Source: Methanobacteriota archaeon
GTDB lineage: Archaea > Halobacteriota > Methanosarcinia > Methanosarcinales > Methanosarcinaceae
Assembly (NCBI GenBank): GCA_023399215.1
Contig: JAEWQJ010000016.1
Span: 1 to 64,000 of the forward strand
Length of the DNA stretch: 64,000 bases
Reading direction: 5' to 3'
Part shown: positions 26,713 to 36,845 of the stretch, piece after piece
How the letters are laid out: each line of letters opens with the position of its first letter
Numbering within the stretch: the stretch's first letter is position 1
The notes under the pieces: generated by a model
Databases searched by the model: none
What the model saw: the letters and a program-made list of their open reading frames with translations, nothing else
What the model was told of the DNA's origin: nothing
Translations under genes and position numbers: made by a program

Positions 26713-28368
26713 TTATTCACCCGCAAAAAGCTCAACAAATTCAAATTTTGTCACATCAAACAGGCCTTTATCTCCCAATTTAAGTTCAGGAATTACCAGA
26801 AGCGACATAAATGAGAGTGTCATAAAAGGCGACGTAAGTGAGGCTCCCAGTTTCCGAGCTTCTTCGTTTAACTGCTCGTACCTTGCAGCTACTTCTTTTC
26901 CGTCCAGAGTGCTCATGAGGCCTGAAACCTCCAGTGGAAGATCAAAAAGACTCTCTGCGGTCCCAACAACGATTCCTCCCTGGTTTTCCACCAGCCTGTT
27001 AACGGCTTCAACTATATCCTCATCTGTTGCTCCGACTGCAATTATATTATGACTGTCGTGAGCAATGCTGCTCGCAATAGCCCCTTTTTTCAGGCCTATG
27101 TTCTTAATGAAACCTATCTGAACAGGGTCATCAGCATATCTACTCAGGACAACCATTTTCAAAATATCCCTGGCAGGATCTGAAACCAGATTTCCGTTTT
27201 CCAGTTTTGGAAGTGCCAATTCCTGGCCTGTGACCAGTTCTCCGTCCTGGGCAACTATTACCCGGATTTTTTTCATTTGTTCCCCTTTACTCCCAGAAGC
27301 AGGCATAGCCAGTTTTACATCGTCAATTGAAATTTTGCTTCTGTTAAAAACATTTGTTGCAGGAGCTTTTTCAACTGAAAAAAGAACCTTTCCGTCATCG
27401 TAAACACAATTTCCATCAATAAAAGTCTTCAGCACATTGAACGCTTTCAGGTCGTCGACGATAATAAAATCAGCAGGATCTCCCTCGCGCAGCAGCCCGA
27501 CATCAAGCCCGTAGTGTTCCACAGGATTGATCACTGCTGCCCTTATAAGGTTATAAATATCAAGTCCTTTTTCCTGCCCGCGCCTGAGAAGCTTATCGAT
27601 ATGTCCCTTATATATAAGAGTATCAGGATGGGAATCATCAGTGCAGAGCATAACAGACTCGGGATATTCGTCTATCAATTTGTACAGTGTCTCGAAATTC
27701 CTGGCTGAACTTCCTTCCCGGATCAGTATTTTCATCCCGATCTTTATTTTCTCAACCGCTTCTTCATAAGCAAAAGATTCGTGGTCTGTGGAAATTCCTG
27801 CGCCCACGTATTTCTGGAGATCGTCTCCTCTCAAACCGGGAGCATGACCGTCTATAACTTTGCAATACTTTTTCGCTGATTCCATTTTGGCCATTACCTC
27901 AGGGAATTCCATTACCACCCCAGGGAAGTTCATCATCTCAGAAAGGTAATGAAGATCTTCCCTTGCCAGCAGTCGGTCAACAGTCTCCGCGTCCAGCACC
28001 GCTCCTGAAGATTCAAAAGGTGTGGCTGGCACACACGAGGGAACTCCAAAATAGACTTTCAGAGGGGATCTTTTTGCATCTTCAAGCATAAACTCAATGC
28101 CCTCTTCCCCCATAACGTTTGCAATCTCATGGGGATCACTGACAACTGCAACCGTTCCTTTTGCAACAGCCATCCGGGCAAAAACCGAAGGCACGGTCAT
28201 CGAACTTTCAATATGCACATGGGCATCTACAAGCCCTGGAAGGATATACTGCTCGTTATCGTGTTCCTTTTCTTCGACACGAATAATCTTTCCGTTTTCA
28301 ACGGTAATTTCTCCTTTAAACTGCCGCCTGGAAACGGCGTCAACAATAATCCCCGAGTATTTTTTCAT
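26713..28368 (-). CDS. ade: Adenine deaminase
   Basis: Converts adenine to hypoxanthine and ammonia (purine salvage, cytoplasm). Amidohydrolase-superfamily member of the Ade type: LPGLVDAHVHIESSM (metal His pair, near residue 47-61), VSDPHEIANVMGEEGIEFML, VIDGHAPGLRGDDLQKYV, CTDDSHPDTL (metal Asp region) and the Ade-specific C-terminal domain (IAHDSHNIIAVGATDEDIVE). 551 residues is the family length. The N terminus MKKYSGIIVDAVSRRQFKGE fits the family, although the ribosome-binding site is weak. Single gene. Confidence 0.92.
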   Translation of the reverse strand: MKKYSGIIVDAVSRRQFKGEITVENGKIIRVEEKEHDNEQYILPGLVDAHVHIESSMTVPSVFARMAVAKGTVAVVSDPHEIANVMGEEGIEFMLEDAKRSPLKVYFGVPSCVPATPFESSGAVLDAETVDRLLAREDLHYLSEMMNFPGVVMEFPEVMAKMESAKKYCKVIDGHAPGLRGDDLQKYVGAGISTDHESFAYEEAVEKIKIGMKILIREGSSARNFETLYKLIDEYPESVMLCTDDSHPDTLIYKGHIDKLLRRGQEKGLDIYNLIRAAVINPVEHYGLDVGLLREGDPADFIIVDDLKAFNVLKTFIDGNCVYDDGKVLFSVEKAPATNVFNRSKISIDDVKLAMPASGSKGEQMKKIRVIVAQDGELVTGQELALPKLENGNLVSDPARDILKMVVLSRYADDPVQIGFIKNIGLKKGAIASSIAHDSHNIIAVGATDEDIVEAVNRLVENQGGIVVGTAESLFDLPLEVSGLMSTLDGKEVAARYEQLNEEARKLGASLTSPFMTLSFMSLLVIPELKLGDKGLFDVTKFEFVELFAGE

Positions 28369-28685
28369 GGGGATTTATTTCGCCCCAGCAATGTATAAAT
28401 TTTGCCAAAAAGCCAGGATTTAAGAACTTGAAGAAAAAGAATAAAAAAGGAAGATACACGTTAATTGGTCGATTACCTTTCATCAAATGCAAAAAAACTA
28501 TAGAAATATATAGGCACTTTTTTGTTGGCTACAAACATCGGTTTTGACCATGTAAAAGTAGCACGAAAAGATAAATAAAAGGTACGCTGTTAAGTCTCCG
28601 GGGATGACTATATTACATGTTCGTCTGTAACTGGAAAATTTCTTATCCCCTAAGACATAACAGTACCAAAAAAGGAAAAGACAAA

Positions 28686-29798
28686 ATGAAACCAACACGA
28701 GTTCCTAAAAATCCTTGTTTTTCTTCTGGGCCTTGTGCCAAACATCCAGGATATTCTGTTGAAGAGCTGGAGGATACACCTTTTGGCAGGTCACACCGGA
28801 GCAAACCTGGCAAGGAAAAATTAGCTGAGACAATTATAAGAACAAGAGATATGCTTGGGCTTCCTGATGATTATCTCGTAGGCATTGTACCGGCTTCCGA
28901 TACAGGCGCTTTTGAAATGTGCTTGTGGTCTATGCTGGGGTGCCGCGGGGTTGATGTCCTGGTTTGGGAATCTTTCAGTAAAGGATGGGCAACCGACATC
29001 ACTAAACAGTTAAAATTAAAGGATACCCGAGTTTTTGAGGCAGAATACGGGAAATTACCAGATTTAAAGAAGGTCGATTTCAAGAATGATGTAGTCTTTG
29101 TCTGGAATGGGACTACAAGCGGAGTCAAAGTACCCAATGGCGACTGGATTCCTGATGACCGGGAAGGGCTCACGCTTTGCGATGCCACTTCTGCTGTATT
29201 TGCTATGGATATACCCTTCCATAAATTGGATGTCATTACATTCTCATGGCAGAAGGTTTTAGGTGGGGAAGGTGCACACGGGATGCTGATTTTGTCTCCG
29301 CGGGCTGTTCAGCGATTAGAAAGTTATACTCCTGCCTGGCCATTACCCAAGATTTTCCGAATGACCAAAGGTGGTAAACTGAATAAGGGGATTTTTGAAG
29401 GTTCTACTATTAATACCCCATCCATGCTGGCTAATGAAGATTGGCTGGCAACAATGAAATGGGCAGAGTCTATCGGAGGGCTTAAAAAACTTATCCAGCG
29501 GACAAATGAAAATCTGGCGGTCTTTGAGGCATTTGTTGCTAAAAATAACTGGATCCATTTCTTAGCGGAAACAAAAGAGATAAGGTCCAGCACCAGTGTC
29601 TGCTTTAAAGTTGATTTACCCGACGAAAAGCTTAAAGAACTGATTAAAACGCTTGAGAAAGAAAAAGTTGCTTATGACATCGGTTCTTACCGGGATGCTC
29701 CTTCGGGTTTGCGCATCTGGTGCGGTGCTACCATCGAGAAAGAGGATTTAGAATGCCTCTGTGAATGGATCGAATGGGCTTACAATTTGGTTAAATAA
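28686..29798 (+). CDS. serC: Phosphoserine aminotransferase
   Basis: PLP-dependent class V aminotransferase for serine biosynthesis (3-phosphohydroxypyruvate to phosphoserine). Signature stretches are PCFSSGPCAKHPGYS at the N terminus, VWNGTTSGVKVPNGDWI, and TFSWQKVLGGEGAHGMLIL with the PLP lysine in SWQK. 370 residues. I start at ATG 28686 (AAAAGGAAAAG upstream) because the 23-residue in-frame extension to 28617 is not family-like. The type resembles the variant SerC found in Methanosarcina and alphaproteobacteria rather than E. coli SerC. Followed by a long inverted repeat. Confidence 0.9.
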   Translation: MKPTRVPKNPCFSSGPCAKHPGYSVEELEDTPFGRSHRSKPGKEKLAETIIRTRDMLGLPDDYLVGIVPASDTGAFEMCLWSMLGCRGVDVLVWESFSKGWATDITKQLKLKDTRVFEAEYGKLPDLKKVDFKNDVVFVWNGTTSGVKVPNGDWIPDDREGLTLCDATSAVFAMDIPFHKLDVITFSWQKVLGGEGAHGMLILSPRAVQRLESYTPAWPLPKIFRMTKGGKLNKGIFEGSTINTPSMLANEDWLATMKWAESIGGLKKLIQRTNENLAVFEAFVAKNNWIHFLAETKEIRSSTSVCFKVDLPDEKLKELIKTLEKEKVAYDIGSYRDAPSGLRIWCGATIEKEDLECLCEWIEWAYNLVK

Positions 29799-29802
29799 TA
29801 AA

Positions 29803-29874
29803 ATCCTTTTTGTTATCAGCAAAGAGGGGTTAGTGAAAGATCGTTAATATCTTTTTTGCTGATAGCAAAAGGAT
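29803..29874. terminator. Long inverted repeat after serC
   Basis: ATCCTTTTTGTTATCAGCAAA (29803-29823) pairs with TTTGCTGATAGCAAAAGGAT (29855-29874) with one mismatch and one bulge, around a 31-nt loop. It begins a few bases after the serC stop codon. It could be a transcript end, or the ends of a tiny mobile element. Confidence 0.55.
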
Positions 29875-30031
29875 GTTTTATCCCAAAATTTGTCTCATGC
29901 GGAAAGATATTAAATATCCCTTCAAAACCCTTTTTGCACACTTGATTTATCAGAGAAAATTTTTATATGTCATCGGTTAAGGATTTATTTCCTTTTCTTG
30001 TTACTCTTTTTTGAGTCCAATCTATCACTTC

Positions 30032-30367
30032 TTATTCAAACCATTCTTGTCTGAACCTTTCTCTGTTTACATGTGGATCCAATGCTTGACTTTCATATAC
30101 ACTCATTATAGTTTCAAAAGTTCTTTCAATTCCACATCTCTGAAGGATTACTGTCAATAAATTTGCTGCATTCTCTGCAAATATTGTGCTCCAACATAAC
30201 TGCGTATATTGAGCCATTTTTTCAGGATGAGCTGTTGAGTTTCTTACAAGAGAATAAATTTTTCTGCTAACTATTAGTGTTAATATTGCTGTCCAGATTA
30301 GAGCCTCAATCACCTGTACATTCTTTGTTTCAAGGACGTCAAGAGCGTATTTGCTTTTTAACTCCAA
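30032..30367 (-). pseudogene. C-terminal fragment of an IS4-type transposase
   Basis: About 111 residues (ELKSKYALDVLETKNVQVIE, LIWTAILTLIVSRKIYSLV) match the C-terminal part of IS4/ISNCY DDE transposases, including the final Glu-containing helix region. The DDE core is missing. The fragment abuts the broken gene at 30362-30845 on the other strand, so the element seems to have inserted there and then lost most of its length. 29875-30031 holds nothing else. Confidence 0.65.
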
Positions 30368-30845
30368 ATGTGACCAGGTATAAGCACGGTGCTCGTTCTA
30401 TGACCGCTGTTATCGAAATGAGCCGTCTGGCAGGCAAAAAACGTTTTGATCTTTTAGCTCTTCCAGTTAAGAAACAACTTGATATGCATGTAGATGCAGA
30501 TGAATTCTTTTTTTGACAGAAAAAGAATGGTATCAATCGATGCTCCTGCTGTGAGATCTTCCTGACCCCAAAGAGACTTCCTTTCTCAAAAAGGAAAATT
30601 CAATTGAAGAGTCCGTGGCCGCAGCTATGGATACATCTATGTGTGAGAATAAGGTGAGTCATCGAAAAGGCAAGATAAAAAAATTAGATAAAGACGCTTC
30701 TTTTGAGGAGCTTCAAGATGCTGCTGAGGATATTCCCAATAAACTTTGGGCTGTCAATAATGGCATCAGAATCCGAGAAAAGCGATTGAAACATGTTTAT
30801 CTCCTGAGCCATAATACGAGAATACAAAAGTACAACGAAATATAA
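30362..30845 (+). pseudogene. Broken gene with RyR-domain-like tail
   Basis: Plus-strand frames give HGARSMTAVIEMSRLAGKKR, LPVKKQLDMHVDADEFF and, after frame changes around 30515-30610, FEELQDAAEDIPNKLWAVNN and the end RLKHVYLLSHN. The pieces read like the C-terminal half of an ATPase/RyR-domain protein (the 'AADIPNKL' type helix is typical of RyR domains). The 5' part is missing where the transposase fragment begins. Assignment is from memory of the family and moderate at best. Confidence 0.45.
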
Positions 30846-30870
30846 ATAGAATACAAAAGTACAATACTAC

Positions 30871-31731
30871 ATGGGAAAAAATTATACGGAGATAAACGGG
30901 CTAAAAATCCGGAAAATGAGGCGGGATGAAGCCAAATTTGCTATCCAAATGGCAGCCGGTGAAGGGTGGAACCCTGGAATCCATGACGGGGAAATTTTTT
31001 ATGAAACCGACCCTGACGGTTTTTTTATTGCAGAAATTGAAGGAGATCCCATAGGCTGTGCCTCTGCTGTTGCATATGATGATTTCTTTAGTTTTTTTGG
31101 TCTCTATGTGATTAAACCCGAATTTAGGAAAAAAGGAATTGGGACGAAATTAACTGAAAAATCCCTGGAACATCTGGGGAACAGGAATATAGGACTTGAT
31201 GGAGTATTGGAAAACGAAAAAAAGTACCAGGAGCTTATGAAGTTCAAGTCTTTTTACAGCAACCTGCGTTTTGAAGGAATAGGGGGAGGAGAAGTTCCTG
31301 ATGGGCTTGTAAAAACCTCAGACATCCCATTTGAAAGCCTGCTGGAGTATGACAGGGAAATGTTTCCGGCTCCAAGACATACCTTTCTGGAAAAATGGGT
31401 TAAGCAACCTGATTCTTATGCCTTTGCAGCCGTTGAATCAGGAAAGCTGAAAGGATATGGCGTTATAAGAAAATGTCAGAAAGGATATAAAATAGGCCCT
31501 CTTTTCGCAGATGACGCGATAACGGCAGAAGAAATATTTTTAGCTCTCAAGGCTTCTGTTCCGGAAGAAGTCATATATCTTGATGTTCCGGAACCAAACA
31601 AAAAAGCAATGGAAATTGCAAATAAATACGGAATGACTGTAATGTTCAAAACTATCAGGATGTACAGCCGGGAAGAGCCTGATATAAACCTTGAAAAGGT
31701 TTACGGGGTCACGACTTTTGAACTTGGGTGA
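30871..31731 (+). CDS. GNAT-family N-acetyltransferase, two domains
   Basis: 286 residues. The N-terminal GNAT domain (residues 8-140) contains the acetyl-CoA loop EFRKKGIGTKLTEKSLEHL (the Q/RxxGxG/A pattern as RKKGIG). The second half (about 150-280; YAFAAVESGKLKGYGVIRKC, IGPLFADDAITAEEIFLAL) resembles the second domain of Acetyltransf_18-type proteins. Cytoplasmic; the substrate could be an amine or a protein N terminus. ATG at 30871 without a clear ribosome-binding site, 25 nt after the broken gene. Confidence 0.85.
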   Translation: MGKNYTEINGLKIRKMRRDEAKFAIQMAAGEGWNPGIHDGEIFYETDPDGFFIAEIEGDPIGCASAVAYDDFFSFFGLYVIKPEFRKKGIGTKLTEKSLEHLGNRNIGLDGVLENEKKYQELMKFKSFYSNLRFEGIGGGEVPDGLVKTSDIPFESLLEYDREMFPAPRHTFLEKWVKQPDSYAFAAVESGKLKGYGVIRKCQKGYKIGPLFADDAITAEEIFLALKASVPEEVIYLDVPEPNKKAMEIANKYGMTVMFKTIRMYSREEPDINLEKVYGVTTFELG

Positions 31732-32238
31732 AGGTTTCTAATGTCGTCAACTGTGAAAACGGAACCAATATTATTTTCCCAGAAATAGGTCTGGAACCTG
31801 AGGCATTACAAGCCATTGGGCAAATTTATTATAAGTTCTGTCAATCAGTTCTGCCAATCAGTTCTGCCAATCAGTTCTCTGCCAATCGTTTGTGCATATT
31901 ATGTTTTCAGTCCTTTAAATTTGGGTGTCAGCAGTGTCAAAGGGTCGTTTCGAGATAAGTTAAACTCTGTAAGTTTTTTTATAAGATTCTCTAACAAGTT
32001 ACATCACCCATTCGTCATTGATTTACCTCATTTACATAAGTAGTGGTGGGATATATTCCATTCTTTTTCTTTCCCTTCACACTATAACTTCAAAAATTTT
32101 TTCATTTTATTCAAATCTCCCTATTAAAATACAAATCTCTCTATCATTTTGGGAATAAATTCTGGTTTTCATAAAAATCTAGCTGAAACTTCAAACTCCT
32201 GATTAACAATTAATACAACTTATACAATTATTCTCTTC
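31732..32238. repeat. Spacer with 13-bp tandem repeats
   Basis: At 31835-31888 there are four copies of GTTCTGCCAATCA (one with a 2-bp insertion). The rest of the 507-bp spacer is AT-rich and holds no supportable gene; apparent frames across the repeat are artefacts. Confidence 0.6.
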
Positions 32239-35200
32239 ATGTCCCCCAAAGCCGGATGGCAGTTCTGGATAGATCGCGGAGGCACGTTTACTGATATCGT
32301 AGCCCGCAGCCCTGATGGAAAACTGATTACTCACAAACTCCTTTCCGATGATCCGTGTCACTATAAAGATGCAGCCATGCACGGGATCCGGCAGATTCTC
32401 GGGCTGTCTGGAAATGCACCTCTACCTGCTGAAATAATAGAATCCGTTAAAATGGGAACAACAGTCGGCACAAATGCTCTTCTTGAACGGAAAGGGGAAC
32501 GGACTGTACTTGTTATAAACAGGGGGTTCGGAGACGCTTTAAGAATCGGGTATCAGAACCGCCCGGATATTTTTGCTCAGAAGATCGAACTTCCGGAACA
32601 GCTTTATGAAAGAGTCATCGAAGTTTCCGGAAGGGTGGGAGCCGATGGAAAAGAGCTTGTGCCTCTTGACCTTGAAAATGCAAAAAAAGCTCTTGAAGCA
32701 GCTTTCAAAACCGGTATTCGCTCGGCTGCAATCGTACTTATGCATGCGTACAGGTATCCTGAGCATGAACTCAAACTTGGCAGGCTTGCCAGAGAAATCG
32801 GTTTTACGCAGGTGTCTCTTTCTCATCAAGCAAGCCCGTTAATTAAACTCGTAAGTAGAGGGGAAACAACCGTAGTGGATGCATATCTCTCTCCTGTGCT
32901 CCGCAGGTATGTTAATATGGTACAGGAATCCCTGGAAGAAGGGAAGGAAGTAAAAGGAAACAGAGATAAGACAGAAAAAGATAGCGGAGACGGGGAAGAA
33001 AAAGAAAGCGGAGATCGGACAGAAAAAGAAAATGGAAATGGGATAAAAAATGATAGTGGGGATGGAAAAGAGGATGAAGCTAAAAGAAGTCCCAGGCTTA
33101 TGTTCATGCAGTCTAGCGGAGGGCTTACGGATGCAGAAACTTTTCAGGGCAAGGACTGTATCCTTTCCGGTCCTGCCGGTGGGATCGTTGGAGCAGTTGC
33201 AACTTCGGAAATGGCAGGGGCAAGAAAAATAATCACTTTCGATATGGGAGGCACATCTACAGATGTAGCCCAGTACAGCGGGGAATACGAGCGCAGTCTT
33301 GAAACCGAGATTGCAGGGGTACGCCTGCGTTCGCCTATGATGCGTATCCATACGGTTGCAGCAGGCGGGGGTTCCATACTTCATTATGAGGGAGGAAGGT
33401 TCAGGGTAGGCCCTGATTCTGCTGGTTCGGACCCTGGGCCGGCGTGTTATCGAAAAGGCGGGCCGCTTACAGTTACCGACTGCAATGTCATGCTTGGAAA
33501 ATTGCAGCCTGAGTTTTTCCCCAGAATCTTTGGGCCCAATGCTGACCAGTCCCTTGACTCCGAGCTTGTGCGCAGGAAATTCGAAGAACTTGCAGAAAAG
33601 GTTTCAGGCGAAGGCAAAAAAGAAGGCAAAACCGAAGGCAAAAATGACGGCAATATCCGGACGCCCGAGCAGGTAGCTGAGGGTTTCCTTTCGGTTGCGG
33701 TCGAGAATATGGCAAATGCTATCAAGAAAATCTCTGTCCAGAGAGGATACAACATAAAAGAATATACCCTCTGCTGCTTCGGAGGAGCTGCTGCCCAGCA
33801 AGCCTGCAGGGTTGCAGACAGCCTTGGAATCAAAAGCATTTTCATTCATCCGTATGCAGGTGTGCTTTCGGCATATGGCATGGGACTTGCAGATCAGAGG
33901 CTGATTAAAGAGCGCTATATGGGCAGTGAGCTCTCGGACACACTGGTAGAGAATTTGAAAATGGTATTTTCCGGGCTTGAGCAAGAAGGTCGCCTGCTCA
34001 TGCGTGAACAGGGCGTTCAGGAAGCCAAAATTACTGCACTTTATAAGGTACATATGCGTTATGCAGGTTCGGATACGCAGCTTGTTATCGATTTTGCGGA
34101 TACGGCTGCTCTCAGGAATGGTTTTGAGGATGCCCACAGGAAGCGCTTCGGATTTGTAATGGAAGGCAAAGCCATGGTTGTTGAAGCAGTTTCCGTAGAG
34201 ACAATCGGAATTAATGAGAGGGTTATGGACCCTGTACTGGAAATGGGAGAGAATCCTGTTTTCTCTCCTGTCGCTGCGGTGCGGATGTACAGCAATGGCG
34301 AGTTTCATGATACCCCGGTTTTTCAGAGGGATGAACTCAAGCCCGGAACCCGTGTAAGCGGCCCGGCAGTGCTCATAGAGAAAAACACAACCATTGTGCT
34401 CGAACCCGGTTGGGAAGGCACGATTACTGAACGTGACCACCTTTTCCTTAAACGAGAAATTCCACTCCCAACTCATACAGCCATCGGAACTGATGTTGAT
34501 CCTGTAATGCTCGAGATTTTCAATAACAGATTCATGTCAGTTGCCGAGCAGATGGGTTTTACTCTGCAGAACACGGCTCACTCAGTAAACATAAAGGAGA
34601 GACTGGACTTTTCCTGCGCCCTTTTTGACAGTCAGGGGAACCTGGTAGCAAATGCCCCTCATATCCCTGTGCATCTGGGTTCAATGGGAGAATGTGTAAA
34701 AGCACTTATCCAGATGCAGTTACAGGAGATGCATTCAGGGGATGTATATTTGATCAATTCCCCTTACCACGGAGGAACCCATCTCCCTGATATCACGGTT
34801 GTTACCCCAATGTTTGGAAACTCCGGAAACTCCGGGAAAATCCTGTTTTACTTGGCTTCAAGAGGTCATCATGCCGATGTTGGAGGGATCAGCCCAGGGT
34901 CTATGCCTCCGGGCAGCAGGATAATTGCTGAAGAAGGGGTGCTGAGTGAGGGTATGAAAATCGTAGAACAGGGCCATTTCTGTGAAGAAAGGCTAAAGGT
35001 GTGGCTGGGCTCGGGAAAATACCCTGCAAGAAACCCTGACCAGAACCTTGCCGATATCCGCGCCCAGGTTGCAGCAAATGAAAAAGGTTTATCCGAATTG
35101 CACAGGATGGTTGAAGAATTTTCCCTTGAAACAGTTGAAGCTTACATGGGACATGTGCAGGATAATGCCGAGGAAGAGGTCAGAAGAGTTATTGACAGGC

Positions 35201-36045
35201 TTGCAGACGGGGAATTCACGTATTCACTTGACGACGGGAATGCAATTAAAGTGAAGGTTACAATTGACCGCAAAAACCGGAGCGCCAGAATTGATTTTAC
35301 AGGTACTTCTCCACAGCTTTCAAATAATTTCAATGCTCCCTCCTCGGTTTGCATAGCTGCTGTACTTTACGCTTTCAGGACGCTTGTAAAAAGTGATATT
35401 CCCCTGAACGCAGGCTGCCTGAGACCGCTTGAAATTATTATTCCCGAGGGTTCCCTGCTTAAGCCAGAACCGCCTGCTGCTGTTGTTGCAGGAAACGTTG
35501 AAACTTCGCAATACATTGTTGATGCTCTTTTCGGAGCTCTTGGCACGCTTGCGGCTTCCCAGGGTACTATGAACAATTTTACCTTCGGAAACTCCGATTT
35601 CCAGTATTATGAGACCATTTGCGGAGGTTCAGGAGCAGGCCCGGGATTTTCAGGAACAGATGCTGTGCACACGCATATGACCAACTCCAGGATCACCGAC
35701 CCTGAAATTCTTGAAACAAGGTTTCCGGTTTTGCTTGAGGAATTTTCCATCCGGGAAGGAAGCGGTGGAGACGGTAAATTCAGAGGGGGAAACGGGGTTG
35801 TCCGAAAGCTCAGGTTCCTGAAAGATATGAATGCTGCCATTCTTTCAAGCCACAGAAAGCTCCCTCCTTTCGGGCTCAAAGGTGGAATGCCTGCAAAATG
35901 CGGAAGAAATGCACTTGTACGCAGGGACGGCAGTGTTCTTGAAATTGGAGGCCAGGCTGAAGTTGAACTGAAATCAGGAGATATGTTTGTAATAGAAACG
36001 CCGGGAGGAGGAGGATATGGCAAGAAGGAAAAACTCAAAGACTGA
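32239..36045 (+). CDS. ATP-dependent 5-oxoprolinase/hydantoinase, HyuA-HyuB fusion
   Basis: 1268-residue enzyme predicted to hydrolyse 5-oxoproline (or an N-methylhydantoin-like lactam) using ATP. The HyuA half (1-~750) has the actin-like phosphate loops WIDRGGTFTDIVARSPDGK and TFDMGGTSTDVAQY. The HyuB half (~760-1268) has NRFMSVAEQMGFTLQNTAHS, NLVANAPHIPVHLGSMGEC and SRGHHADVGGISPGSMPPGS. In prokaryotes the two halves are usually separate genes; the fused form resembles eukaryotic OPLAH. Two hydrophilic insertions, at about residues 233-283 (KTEKDSGDGEEKESGDRTEK-like) and 455-475, are low-complexity and absent from typical members. GC is higher than in the spacers. ATG lacks an obvious ribosome-binding site. 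Confidence 0.92.
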   Translation: MSPKAGWQFWIDRGGTFTDIVARSPDGKLITHKLLSDDPCHYKDAAMHGIRQILGLSGNAPLPAEIIESVKMGTTVGTNALLERKGERTVLVINRGFGDALRIGYQNRPDIFAQKIELPEQLYERVIEVSGRVGADGKELVPLDLENAKKALEAAFKTGIRSAAIVLMHAYRYPEHELKLGRLAREIGFTQVSLSHQASPLIKLVSRGETTVVDAYLSPVLRRYVNMVQESLEEGKEVKGNRDKTEKDSGDGEEKESGDRTEKENGNGIKNDSGDGKEDEAKRSPRLMFMQSSGGLTDAETFQGKDCILSGPAGGIVGAVATSEMAGARKIITFDMGGTSTDVAQYSGEYERSLETEIAGVRLRSPMMRIHTVAAGGGSILHYEGGRFRVGPDSAGSDPGPACYRKGGPLTVTDCNVMLGKLQPEFFPRIFGPNADQSLDSELVRRKFEELAEKVSGEGKKEGKTEGKNDGNIRTPEQVAEGFLSVAVENMANAIKKISVQRGYNIKEYTLCCFGGAAAQQACRVADSLGIKSIFIHPYAGVLSAYGMGLADQRLIKERYMGSELSDTLVENLKMVFSGLEQEGRLLMREQGVQEAKITALYKVHMRYAGSDTQLVIDFADTAALRNGFEDAHRKRFGFVMEGKAMVVEAVSVETIGINERVMDPVLEMGENPVFSPVAAVRMYSNGEFHDTPVFQRDELKPGTRVSGPAVLIEKNTTIVLEPGWEGTITERDHLFLKREIPLPTHTAIGTDVDPVMLEIFNNRFMSVAEQMGFTLQNTAHSVNIKERLDFSCALFDSQGNLVANAPHIPVHLGSMGECVKALIQMQLQEMHSGDVYLINSPYHGGTHLPDITVVTPMFGNSGNSGKILFYLASRGHHADVGGISPGSMPPGSRIIAEEGVLSEGMKIVEQGHFCEERLKVWLGSGKYPARNPDQNLADIRAQVAANEKGLSELHRMVEEFSLETVEAYMGHVQDNAEEEVRRVIDRLADGEFTYSLDDGNAIKVKVTIDRKNRSARIDFTGTSPQLSNNFNAPSSVCIAAVLYAFRTLVKSDIPLNAGCLRPLEIIIPEGSLLKPEPPAAVVAGNVETSQYIVDALFGALGTLAASQGTMNNFTFGNSDFQYYETICGGSGAGPGFSGTDAVHTHMTNSRITDPEILETRFPVLLEEFSIREGSGGDGKFRGGNGVVRKLRFLKDMNAAILSSHRKLPPFGLKGGMPAKCGRNALVRRDGSVLEIGGQAEVELKSGDMFVIETPGGGGYGKKEKLKD

Positions 36046-36310
36046 ATATTAATAAAAGTAAAACGGCAGAATAATAAGAAATATACTAAATTAATTAAAA
36101 GAAAAACTATAATTCCAATAAAATAAATCTAAAAAGTGCAACTTGGATTCATTAAATATAACTGATAAAATAAAAAACTGTTAAACGAAAAAAATAAAAA
36201 ATAAAACCAGGTGGGAAGATGTTAAAAACTGGTTTATTCAGGAAAGAAGGGTCTTCCTACATTCATTTTCACATTCATTCCCACTTTCGTTCCCACAACA
36301 TAGTTTAATT

Positions 36311-36826
36311 TTATCTTAGAATCCTGTAAGTATATTCATAGTTTCCGCCAGGCTTTCCGTTTTCGTTTCCGTCCAGAGCAATACCGCGCTCATCCATTAT
36401 GAATCCTGATCCGGTTTCGCTTCCAAGTAAAGTAATTGTTATTTCGGCGCCTGATTCGTCCATAGGGTATTTGCCACAAGGACGGAACATCAGCATTCTG
36501 GCCCCTATGTCCAGTAATCCGTCCACAGGCTCTTTTGATGCAGAACTTCTAACTATTACGGTTTCTTTCGTAATGGTTGCATTGTTCATAGGCTTATCGA
36601 ACTCAACCCAGATAGGGTGGTCATGCCTGAAAGCAAATGTCTGCCTGTCAGGATAGATAGACTTTACCTTCGGAGGAATCTGTCTGTGCTTAAAAGGAGT
36701 GGAAAACGATTTTAGAGCTTCTGGAAGAAAACTGTTGAAGGACATATGTTTTTTCAAGGCATGTATAATGGCAGCTCCTGCAAGCACACCCAGAAGGACT
36801 TTACACCATTTACTTATTTTGTGCAG
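36311..36826 (-). CDS. Membrane-anchored Ig-like (Big_5) protein, apparent CTG start
   Basis: About 171 residues: a short amphipathic N terminus, one TM (KVLLGVLAGAAIIHALKK), then a SbsA/Big_5-type Ig-like domain (PIWVEFDKPMNNATITKETV, ending NYEYTYRIL), probably on the cell surface. The available TTG start at 36931 would translate through 86 bp of the upstream gene and has no ribosome-binding site. GGGGGAGGG at 36840-36832 followed 5 nt later by CTG (36826) gives LHKISKWCKVLLGVLAG, parallel to the paralog's TM. I place the start at this CTG. Operon with the gene upstream, 19 nt apart. Confidence 0.55.
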   Translation of the reverse strand: MHKISKWCKVLLGVLAGAAIIHALKKHMSFNSFLPEALKSFSTPFKHRQIPPKVKSIYPDRQTFAFRHDHPIWVEFDKPMNNATITKETVIVRSSASKEPVDGLLDIGARMLMFRPCGKYPMDESGAEITITLLGSETGSGFIMDERGIALDGNENGKPGGNYEYTYRILR

Positions 36827-36845
36827 GTCTACCCTCCCCCAGGCT

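Noticed and set aside
28617..28685. 23-residue N-terminal extension of SerC
   Set aside because: Not family-like, and a better ribosome-binding site precedes ATG 28686.
32539..34476. Long minus-strand frames (up to 290 codons) opposite the 5-oxoprolinase
   Set aside because: Antisense shadows of a GC-richer conserved gene; cysteine/serine-rich translations without motifs.
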